DNA of 20,992 nucleotides from contig JADGJL010000445.1 of the NCBI GenBank assembly GCA_027600665.1, positions 1-20,992 of the forward strand. Direction: 5' to 3'. The DNA comes from Irineochytrium annulatum. Taxonomy: Eukaryota > Chytridiomycota > Chytridiomycetes > Chytridiales > Chytridiaceae. Shown piece by piece: positions 1 through 13,201 of this stretch (position 1 is its first letter; the number at the start of each line of letters is the position of its first letter). The position numbers and the translations under genes were made by a program. The notes beneath the pieces were generated by a model. That model was not told the origin of the DNA, made no database searches, and saw only the letters and a list, made by a program, of their open reading frames with translations.

Positions 1-65
1 ACACCACCCACACAACCCCACCCACCCCGCGCGGCGGGGGGCTGGCTAGAGGGGATCTTACATAC
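1..65 (-). other. Start of third NOC3 intron at the window edge
   Basis: A GTATGTAAG donor reads leftward from 65. No acceptor is seen before the edge. The first 40 bases are low-complexity C/A-rich then G/C-rich sequence. Confidence 0.55.
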
Positions 66-905
66 ATTATCTTCCGGGTTCTGTAGCACACGCTGCGCTA
101 TAGACGCAAGTTGCTCCTTTGCCTCAAGTCGGACAAGAGCGGGCGTCATCTTCTCCTCCTTGTCATCTATCTTCATCTCCGTGTCCTCATCCTCCGAAAC
201 AACCACCTCCAATACCTCCCTCGCCTTTTGCTCCCTCTCCTCCACCTTCCTCCTCTTTCCCTCCGCCGCCTCCTTCGCCTTTAAAAGCAGCTCAGAAGGC
301 TTCATTGGCTTCGCTGCCTCCGTTGGCTTCACTAGCTTCCCATCAGCGCCGAAGGCCGGTAAGCGCGCGGGCTTTCCTTTGCCTTGCTGTTCCTTCCACT
401 CTTCCTTCACGGGGCGGACCATCGTCTCGAAATCAGGTTCCGGCGCTGGCTTCACGACAACGGGCTCGGGCCGGTTCTCCCAAGCGATGACCTCCTCGTC
501 GGACTCGACGACACTGACCAGATCATCGTCCTCATCATCAGACGCATGTCGCTGTCTCGGTCTCGGAAGTGGTGCCGTCTTGTGGTTATTTCTATATTCT
601 ACTGTTAACCCTTGGTTCGTAGGCATCAACGTTCCGAACGCAATCACGTACCCACTTTAAGAGATCATTCGCATCTAGGTTCGTGAGGAAGCCGGCGTAG
701 TCGCCGTACTCGTCGACGAGGCCCAAATCTTCATCAGAGAGCTCGTAGTCATCGTCGCTGACCGTGTTCCGGTCCGCCTTCGAACAACAGTTATCATTAG
801 TAAAGACAACTTGATCGAAAGGCGCGGACGGCAACTCACCTTCGGCAAGGTAGGCGCGTAGGTCTTCACGCGGCGCTTCAACTTTGCTTTGGTCTTCGGC
901 CTCAT
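66..905 (-). CDS. NOC3: NOC3-like nucleolar complex protein, N-terminal part (truncated by window edge)
   Basis: Noc3 family proteins act in the nucleolus and nucleus in 60S pre-ribosome maturation and export with Noc2, and in yeast also in replication initiation. Three exons are visible: 905-840, 777-656 and 591-66, with introns of 62 nt (GTGAGT, TACTAAT branch site) and 64 nt (GTGGGT donor, the weaker call). The 238 visible residues start with a basic segment (MRPKTKAKLKRRVKTY), then an acidic stretch with DEYGDYAGFLTNLD, a lysine/glutamate-rich low-complexity region, and end in ALVRLEAKEQLASIAQRVL followed by QNPEDN. This order and the last block resemble the region just before the Noc3 conserved domain. 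The last exon ends at a GTATGTAAG donor at 65, so the rest, including the NOC domain, lies off the left edge. Identity rests on the N-terminal part only, so another nucleolar protein is possible. Confidence 0.72.
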
Positions 906-1599
906 CCTCGCGAAAGAAAAAAATGGTGCGGAAGACTGCGATGTCAATTTTATTCTGGCTTGTGGAAGATTCAAGCCGTCAATGGCGTATCCCAAGGCCC
1001 CAGCAAACGATCGTTCGTTTCCGTCGACAAAACAAATGTAAATCCTAATGGAATAGATATGCATATGCACAAGAATGCCAGGCTGATTTTTGGTCAAGCG
1101 CTCAACCCGCCTTCAATGAGGCGTTCTACGCTCTGGCTTTGTGTCTTATCAAACCCTAGCAGCCGCTGAAGGAGCGTAAGAACCAAATCTCGATAGCATA
1201 ATCGCGAAGGACCAGGAGGAAGAGGGGAAGAGAAAGTATGAGACGGCATCAAGCAGAAGCTGGAGACAGCTCACGAAAGGGAGTGAGGTCTCGAAAGGGA
1301 GAAAGCGAGCGACGGGATGGCACGAGACCAGCCAAAGCTTGCTATCACGGAACCCAAGCCCTGCCGCTTTCCGCACTGACTTCCTTACGACTGCCTACGA
1401 CCACCTACTCCTTGGGCCAACTAACTCCAGCACTGGCCAACGAAAAATCGAGAAAGTCACGAAACTAAGAGATCATAGAGAGCGAACATTATGTCCCATA
1501 TTATTTCGATTTATGCTGTATGTTGTGTCGTGTGCGCAGGGGTAAATAAATCAACGTGGATCCCACGCTCCCAGGACTCCTCCCGAAACCACCACCGTC
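906..1599. other. Intergenic region between NOC3 5' end and V-ATPase subunit f 3' end
   Basis: About 690 bases with no gene I can support. It should hold the NOC3 promoter and the 3' end of the next gene. Short open frames on both strands (for example 1238-1468 plus and 1149-1376 minus) have no recognisable domains and overlap each other antisense. An AAACCCTAG element sits at 1151-1159. A short hairpin-like motif (CGTGG-ATC-CCACG) lies near 1555-1567. Confidence 0.5.
1151..1159 (+). promoter_or_regulatory. Telo-box-like element AAACCCTAG upstream of NOC3
   Basis: The sequence AAACCCTAG lies about 250 bases upstream of the NOC3 start codon. Related ACCCTA motifs are bound by Tbf1-type factors in fungi and found in ribosome-biogenesis promoters of plants. 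A nine-base match is weak evidence and its role here is inferred only from the neighbouring gene. Confidence 0.25.
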
Positions 1600-2013
1600 T
1601 TAGATGCTCGTAAACGTTCGGCTCGCGGCCGCTTCCCGGTTGATGAGATATGTCTGAAGTTTATTTGAATCAGCATAATGGTTCCCTTTGACAAAGAGAG
1701 CATCCCCAACACGAACCTGCATGTAAGAGAACCCGAACAGCCCCAGGTAGATCACGGCGGCCACGAAGCACGACTGCCCGACGGCCTTCGGGTCCTCAAT
1801 CGGCTCCTTCCCGTCGATGAGCTCGGGTGATCCCGAGTGAATCAGGGCGCCAAGCACGATCTGTTGATAGTTGAAGGAAAGACGAGCACCTGTCAGTAAA
1901 CTCCCCCAGAAAAAAACAGCGGCTGCCCCGACACGCACCAGGAATATGAAGCCGCAGGCCGACAAGATCGAGAGCATGATGGCCGACATGGAGCTGAGGA
2001 CGATGAGCCGCAT
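1600..2013 (-). CDS. RNASEK: V-ATPase Vo subunit f / ribonuclease-kappa-like membrane protein
   Basis: This small two-helix membrane protein belongs to the RNASEK / yeast YPR170W-B family, an accessory subunit (f) of the V-ATPase Vo sector in vacuole and endosome membranes. Exons are 2013-1939, 1860-1717 and 1653-1600, giving 90 aa (human 98, yeast 85). The first helix runs about residues 2-30 (SMSAIMLSILSACGFIF, then LIVLGALIHS). The loop has an acidic EPIEDP stretch. The second helix is QSCFVAAVIYLGLFGFSYM, the family hallmark. Introns are 78 nt (GTGCGT..TACTGAC..CAACAG) and 63 nt (GTTCGT..CTTCAG). Both are multiples of three without stops, so the unspliced frame stays open. The ATG at 2013 was chosen because it fits family length and because upstream in-frame ATGs would overlap the divergent SIN1 coding start at 2116. 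Confidence 0.8.
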   Translation of the reverse strand: MRLIVLSSMSAIMLSILSACGFIFLVRVGAAAVFFWGSLLTGARLSFNYQQIVLGALIHSGSPELIDGKEPIEDPKAVGQSCFVAAVIYLGLFGFSYMQVRVGDALFVKGNHYADSNKLQTYLINREAAASRTFTSI

Positions 2014-2115
2014 GGTTGATGTGTCGTCGTGACGGGTGACGGGGATTGACAACGGGACGCGATTGATGTTTGTGATTTCTGGCAGAGCGCCGGTCTCGCC
2101 CCGAGATTTTCCTCC
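2014..2115. promoter_or_regulatory. 102-bp divergent promoter shared by subunit f gene and SIN1
   Basis: The two start codons face away from each other with only 102 bases between, so both core promoters must sit here or inside the transcribed ends. A tandem TGACGGG TGACGGG lies at 2030-2043. I see no clear TATA box. Confidence 0.5.
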
Positions 2116-4941
2116 ATGACGAGTCTCATCCATGATCGCGAGTACTTGGCAAGTATTGAAGCTATTGAAATACATTAGATCGCTAATATACTTGGTAGAT
2201 ATACAGGATGCGGCAGTCCATGCTGCGGATGGAGGACGCGCTCGCGGAGCGAATCATCACCCTCCCCACGGCCGCGACCGAAAACGAGTACATCCTCGCA
2301 GAAAAGGAGAACCTGAGCCCCGCGGCCGCGTACGAGCGTTATCTAGCGCGGAATATGGAGGGGGGCACCAAGATTTCTGCATCGGCTGCGGCCGGGGCGT
2401 CCGTTTGGGCGGGCAGCATTGGGAGCTTGCATGAGCCCGTCACTGGGGCGACGGGGGGACCCCAGTTCATAATCTCGGAGGAGCGGGCCGAGATCATCCG
2501 ACGCGCGTTGTCGAATCGCGCGCATCATGTTCTAGGGCGGCAGTTTAGCGATGGAGGGGTTGACGGACGGAGGTCGATAGCTGGCGATGGGAAGGAGAGG
2601 AAGTCTGTGGATGAACGGAGGGCGGAGGAGGGACGGAGGAGCGCCATTGAATCGCTCAGACGTGAGCTGGTTTCTACCGCTAGCCGCGGTTCGGAAACGT
2701 CCAGCTTTGTACGGGAGTTCCGGCATCGAAGCATGTCTGAGGATCCGGCTATTCCTGATGCAGTGCCGGAGGATGGACCTGACGGATCGCGGAGGAGTGC
2801 TGCAAATCGAGCGGAAGTGGGGAACGAGGAAGCGGAGGCGTCCAACCGGGGAGTCATTGAGAAGCGGATAGATACCACCTCGTCTTCACCCATTCCCTAC
2901 TCGTTGACGGAATCAAGAAAGGGGTCGCGTGGATTAAACGGGGACGGGTTGAACGGAGACGGGAGCCAGGCCAACAGTTTCAAACAAAGCATGAAGGCGG
3001 ACGCCATCGAACAGTTCGAGTCCCTCGCCGCTGCTAGAAGGTACGATTCTTTGGCTTGTATTAGAGTCTAACTGCAACCAGCCGAAAGATGTCTATCGAC
3101 TCTTCCGCTGAATCGATCGACGTCGCGGACGAGATGAGCGCCGAAAAACTTATCCGGGAATCGACAACAGCATCTATCCCACACTCCCACTCGAGCGGCA
3201 ACGTCGCCCGGTCGATGAAGCAGCGGTCCTTCCACAAATCCTCCCTCCCGGGTCGCGCCGCGGATTCCGCCGTGCCCGAGACGCGGCCGTCGCGGAGTAA
3301 CGTCATAACACCTCAGGACAAGAAGGCGCAGTCCCCCGCCACGGTCAGGGCGAAGGAGCAGGATTTGAAGTTGATGTTTCAGAAGGGGCCGTTGCCGTCG
3401 CTGGCCGATTTGCAGGTCACGAAGCGGTTTAGCTCGGACTCGAAGGGACCTAAGTCGGCTTTGGCGGTCTTAATGCGGGAGCAGAACACGACGGATAACC
3501 CCTTTGCTCATGAGTACAGTTTCTTTGTAGGTTTCTTCTGCTCACCTCCTACCGATGCTTACTTACGTAATGCACGTTTTCAGTCCGCAAAAGGCGAACC
3601 GGACCCCCTTCGCCTCAAAATACACATCCCCTTCTCTGACAACAGCGAGAAGCCTATTCTTGTTGTGGTGAAGAAGGAAGCGACCGTAGAAGAAGTCATC
3701 GGATATACCCTCTACGAGTACACGAACGAAGGGAGGAGTCCGCCGATACCGGAGGAGCTTTGGGAGATCCTGTTATGGAACATGAGGATTGTCGAGGATG
3801 ATGGGACCATTGATGAGGATTTCCCAGCGCTTGAACGGACGAGGAAAATCCAGCTGTTCTCGTTTGACCAGTTTGCGATATGTCAGGCCACTCCGGAGCA
3901 GAGTACGTTCTTCACCTTTCTCTCCTGTTCGCGTCCTGACGCAGGTTTCAGTCAAAGCCAACGAAGCAACCCGCCATATGAACCAAGGCTCCAGCCGTCC
4001 AACTCCGACCCAAAAACCCGCCACAAACTCCGCATCCAGCGGCCTGAGCGTGGCTGTTAAACCGCCGCGCGTTATCTTCCTAAAAGTCCACCTCTACTCC
4101 ACGCTCGAGGTGAAGCAAACGACGACGATTGACGCCCAGAGCACGCAGCTCATGTCCGAGATATTCGAGGCCATCTGTCGGAAACGGAAGTACGACCCGA
4201 AAAACTATGTCCTGAAAATGGCGGACACTAGGACGGACGTTCCTTTGGACAAGACGTTGGAGGCGCTCAAGGCGACGGAGTTTTGCGTGCTGAAAAGGGA
4301 TAGGGGTGGAGGTGTGTATTTTGTTCGCTTCATAACCAGAAAGGTTGCTTACGGTGGCGTTTTTAGCTGGAGATATTTTCCTCAGACCACCGGACGAAAT
4401 CAATCAGATGGATTCACTTGATCAGCCGCGGTTTTTGGCGGACGAATATTCGTCAATGTACAAGGTTCTAACCACTGCTATTGCCTTGAAGCTAACAGGA
4501 ACTCGCTAGCAATATTACGTTCTCCATAAGCAGCTTATGGGCCGCCACGAGCGTGTTTTGACGATTGACGGAGATCATATCCACATCATGGTCGCGGAGA
4601 ACAAGAAAGTGTTCGATATCATGAAAACCGTACGTTTGCGGTTTCTTTTCCTACGTTTTGCTTACGGTTGAAATATTAGGCCTCCTACCACTGCAGTTCG
4701 ATCGTGTCCTGCAGACAAACGAAGAAGCAAAGCCCTCAGTTTAAGCTGATCGTGAAAAAGGGTAACTCCAGTGTGGTGACATATGATCTCGAAGCGAATT
4801 CCTCACAAGATGCATGTGAGTAAAATGTCCCATTCGCAAACCCTCCTTTTAACTGGGACTTTAGCGGACGCATGTACAAAGATCAGTTTTTTGATTCAAA
4901 TGCACCAACGCCAATCCTCAACCTCGCCGATGCTCGTTTGA
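2116..4941 (+). CDS. SIN1: TORC2 subunit SIN1 (AVO1 family)
   Basis: Sin1/Avo1 is the substrate-recruiting and membrane-targeting subunit of TOR complex 2, which phosphorylates AGC kinases. Nine exons (2116-2148, 2199-3040, 3082-3526, 3584-3902, 3952-4311, 4367-4464, 4510-4629, 4680-4815, 4865-4941) give 809 aa in frame. Residues 1-30 carry the conserved N-terminal motif (DREYLIYRMRQSMLR). A long Ser/Arg-rich region follows. The CRIM domain is at about 430-545 (DNPFAHEY, EATVEEVIGYTLYEYTNEG, MRIVEDDGTIDEDFPALERT). A Ras-binding-like domain is at about 586-663 (IFLKVHLYST...). The C-terminal PH domain is at about 697-800 (GRHERVLTIDGDHIHIM). The first intron, 2149-2198, appears to use GCAAGT rather than GT. 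Without that exon the start would be ATG 2208 and the N-terminal motif would be lost. The other introns are 41-57 nt. Confidence 0.92.
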
Positions 4942-5098
4942 AGTCCGAAGTGGCGCTCCCCGTTCGTACATGGTCTATAATATTCCCCGCATGCCACCGA
5001 ATTGTATTTAAATGCATACCCTCAACTGTATCCCGCATAGATCTTTGTATTTTATATCATAACTCTACATAGTTCAATAGACATAACTAAGAAATGTA
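4942..5098. terminator. 3' intergenic between convergent SIN1 and ABCC genes
   Basis: There are 157 bases between the two stop codons, AT-rich in the middle (ATTTAAATGCATA near 5005-5020). It must hold both 3' ends. No canonical AATAAA is seen. Confidence 0.45.
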
Positions 5099-10363
<5,265 letters not shown>

Positions 10364-10881
10364 CGCTCAGACGCTCGGATCTGTGGAGGACGCAATGGGC
10401 AGGGCGGCGGCAGCGCGCGAATCTCGCTGGCGGTTTGTCAAAAGAGTGCGCGACCTAAAAAGAAAGTGTGCAAGCCTTAAGCCCTGCCCTGCCTGCGCTG
10501 CGGTCTTCGAAATCAATCAATCTGACAGAGGTGTTTCACACGCAGTCCACGCTGGATTTATAATACAGCAGACAGCACGTGGGAATCGACCTTGACGAAA
10601 CTGTCGACGGTCGACGACTGGTAGTCAGGAAATGGCTGAGGATCCGAACTCCTTCCCTCCTGTCAAGAATCGCATTTATTTAAAATACGATTCCTGATCT
10701 CATGCGCGTTCGCACCGTAATCGATGCTGAAGGGTCCAAAAGGTCTGTTGAACGCGACGTAAAAGGTCGAATCGTCCTCCCTAGCGTGGTCGGTCATCCA
10801 GTGGTGGCTGGGACGCCATCCCGGCACAACCACGGCTTGGACAACGAAAAATCGAGGAAAGCATTCTTCGCGCGATCAGAA
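10364..10881. promoter_or_regulatory. Divergent promoter region between ABCC transporter and KGD2
   Basis: The 518 bases separate two divergent starts. Visible elements are a CACGTG E-box at 10576-10581 (a bHLH-type site), a GTCGACGGTCGAC double palindrome at 10603-10615, and an 11-bp inverted repeat at 10667-10693 (listed separately). No TATA box is clear and no convincing coding exon is seen. Confidence 0.45.
10667..10693. repeat. Inverted repeat upstream of KGD2
   Basis: Arms 10667-10677 and 10683-10693 are complementary with one mismatch. The outer 6 bp are GAATCG and CGATTC, around an AT-rich centre. It could be a dimeric factor site or a small hairpin. It lies about 190 bases upstream of the KGD2 start. 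Confidence 0.5.
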
Positions 10882-12653
10882 ATGTTCTCCGCCGTCCTAT
10901 CGCGAGTGCCGCGGCAGGCGCTGCAGTCGTCGAGGTGCGTTGTAAAAGGTGGACGGCGCTGGACGCGGATCGGCTTCTGGGGTCGCCATTTAAAAGAAAA
11001 GGCCGATGGAGCGATGGACTTAACCCTCCCTCTCCTTACCAGGCTCGCCTTAAGATCGACGCGGCCATGCCAAGTTAGATTTCTCAGTAAGCCACTCGCC
11101 TTTGATTCCCGTGCTTTGTGATGTGCGACCTACGGAGCTGACGATGGGGTGTGTGTACATTGCAGCCGAGAAGATCATTCCCGTGCCGCCGATGGCTGAC
11201 TCGATCACGGAAGGCACGCTGTCCAAATGGCATAAGAGTGAGTAGTTGGAGATCTGCATTCCTTGTAATATTTGTTTTTTCGAAAGACATTGGCGAGTTT
11301 GTGGCCCGCGATGAGCCCTTGGCAACCATTGAAACCGATAAGGTCGATGTCACCGTCAACTCTCCGGAGAGCGGGCAGATTTTGGAGCTTCTGGCCAACG
11401 AGGGTGACACCGTGTCAGTGGGTGGGAAGTTAGTGAAAGTTGATTTGGATGGGAAGGGCTCCTCGAGCCCTGCGGCTCCGAAGGAGGCTCCCTCGCCTGC
11501 ACCTGCCAAGCCCGCGAGCAAGCCGGAGGGCAAGCCGGAGGCGAAGCCGGAGGCCAAGGCCACCCCGCCCCCAGTCGAACCTAAGGAGGCTCCGAAGCCG
11601 GGTAAGTTTTGGCTCTTTTTTAGTAGACATTTGAGGTGCCTGCCGCTGAAAACCGTCATTCGGTAGAGGTCAAGCCGCAGCCCACCGCCACCCCCGCCGT
11701 TGCGAAGGCGGCCGCCCAGCAGCCGAAGGCCGAGGACAAGGTCGCGAACCTGCCCGGCGACCGGACGGAGCGCCGCGTGAAGATGAGCAGGATGCGGCAG
11801 AAGATCGCGAGCCGTCTCAAGGAGTCCCAGAACACCGCTGCGGCGCTGACGACGTTTAACGAGGTCGACATGAGGTACTTTTTCATTGCGCGTGTGATGG
11901 GTGGTATGCCCGTCGATTTTTTTTTCTGATCATCTTTTTTACCCCTTGAAGCAACGTCATGGAGATGCGGACAAAGTACAAGGACCTCGTCTTGGAGAAG
12001 CACGGCGTCAAGCTCGGCTTCATGTCAGTCTTCATCAAAGCATGCACCTACGCTTTGAAGCAGATTCCGGAGGTCAACTCGAGGATCGAGGGGGACGAAC
12101 TCGTCTACAGCGACTTTGTCGACATCTCCGTCGCCGTGGCGACCGGGAAGGGGCTTGTCACGCCCGTCATCCGGAACTGCGAGAAGCTTTCGATGGTGGA
12201 GGCGGAGAAGACGTTGGCCGAGCTCGGGAAGAAGGTGCTTGGAGTTTATGCAAGGAGCTGGGGGGTTTTCGGAGTTTTTGACGTGCTTTATCTCTAGGCG
12301 CGTGACAACAAGATCGCGATTGAGGACATGGCCGGCGGAACCTTCACGATCTCGAACGGCGGCGTTTTCGGCTCCATGATGGGCACCCCTATCATCAACC
12401 AGCCCCAGTCTGCCATCTTCGGGATGCACGCCGTGAAGGACCGCGTCGTTGTTGTGAATGGCAAGATGGAAATCCGGCCGATGGTAGATATATATCGGTG
12501 CGGAAACGACGGGCAATCACTCACTAGCTTCACCAGATGTATATCGCGCTGACCTATGATCACCGGGTGATCGATGGGCGTGAGGCCACCACGTTCCTGG
12601 TCAACGTCAAGAACTACATTGAGGACCCCCGGAGGATGTTGTTAGATCTTTAA
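10882..12653 (+). CDS. KGD2: Dihydrolipoamide succinyltransferase, E2 of 2-oxoglutarate dehydrogenase
   Basis: This mitochondrial TCA-cycle enzyme transfers succinyl from lipoyl to CoA and forms the core of the 2-oxoglutarate dehydrogenase complex. Exons 10882-10934, 11043-11086, 11166-11237, 11287-11601, 11667-11874, 11952-12234, 12298-12483 and 12537-12653 give 425 aa (yeast 463). The start [18 protein letters not shown] is a basic, acid-free mitochondrial presequence. The lipoyl domain covers about residues 33-108, with lipoyl Lys75 in ETDKVDV. An Ala/Pro/Lys-rich linker follows. There is no peripheral subunit-binding domain, as is usual for E2o. The catalytic domain runs from about 195 and includes [14 protein letters not shown] and the active site YDHRVIDG (His396, Asp400). 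Introns are 49-108 nt. The alternative, pyruvate dehydrogenase E2, is unlikely given the E2o-type lipoyl motif and missing binding domain. Confidence 0.95.
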
Positions 12654-12713
12654 ATTGGCATATTAATAGAAAGGGTGCTGTTTTAGGATGCGTCGTTAAA
12701 TTATAGCCTCATG

Positions 12714-12729
12714 ACAAAACCGGTTTTGT
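12714..12729. repeat. Perfect 16-bp palindrome after KGD2 stop
   Basis: ACAAAACCGGTTTTGT is a perfect palindrome 60 bases after the KGD2 stop codon. It could form a hairpin in the 3' UTR or be a protein site near the 3' end. Confidence 0.6.
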
Positions 12730-12763
12730 AAAAGAAAATATCTCGTGTCTAAGTTTGTTCTAA

Positions 12764-12832
12764 CTGTCAGCGTGGCACGTTCTAATTTTAGTAACATTCT
12801 CAGTTATTATCGTTCACGTGGACAACTGACAG
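12764..12832. repeat. Interrupted inverted repeat in convergent 3' region
   Basis: Arms 12764-12779 and 12817-12832 pair as CTGTCAG/CTGACAG and CACG/CGTG around a 5x5 internal loop, with a 37-base spacer. The right arm overlaps a CACGTG at 12815-12820. Confidence 0.4.
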
Positions 12833-13201
12833 CGATTGCATGCCAGTTCAGTCACAACACAGAACGTCCTTATTTGCTTCCACACCTCCTTACTTGACGA
12901 AAAATCGCATTCTCCAACGGCATATTCGAGATACGTCGGCACCATATCGTTAGGACGAGCCGGTGGACGATATTTCTATCTTCGGGCATTTGGTGATGCG
13001 CTTATATTAACTGGGTTGGGGAGGTGGTTATTCGCGGGCCGGTCGCCTGCTTGCGCAAAACCTGCCATCTCGAGACCGTTTCGTAGAAAGTCCGGCAGAT
13101 TTGTGTATTGCGCTCTTTGTTTGTTACCGTTTCAGGGTCAAAAAATGAAGATAATTATAGAATTAATGAAGATCAGTGTATGGCAGCGTGCAGAAGGACA
13201 A

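Larger units (their letters stand above)
12654..13201. other. Intergenic between convergent KGD2 and KATNB1
   Basis: The 548 bases must hold both 3' untranslated regions. An open frame at 12836-13219 has no recognisable domain and overlaps the katanin stop. A perfect palindrome and a long-spaced inverted repeat lie within 180 bases of the KGD2 stop and are listed separately. No other gene is seen. Confidence 0.5.

Noticed and set aside
160..660. Plus-strand 166-aa open frame rich in Ser and Phe
   Set aside because: It is antisense to the NOC3-like exons, whose minus-strand frame has conserved motifs and matching splice phases.
756..767. Asp761 in the NBD1 Walker B of the ABCC transporter (residue numbering) as a loss-of-function sign
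   Set aside because: Asp in place of the catalytic Glu in NBD1 is normal for ABCC/MRP transporters. NBD2 keeps the Glu.
2014..2135. N-terminal extension of the V-ATPase subunit f starting at an upstream in-frame ATG (2135)
   Set aside because: It would overlap the SIN1 start at 2116 and give a protein longer at the N-terminus than family members.
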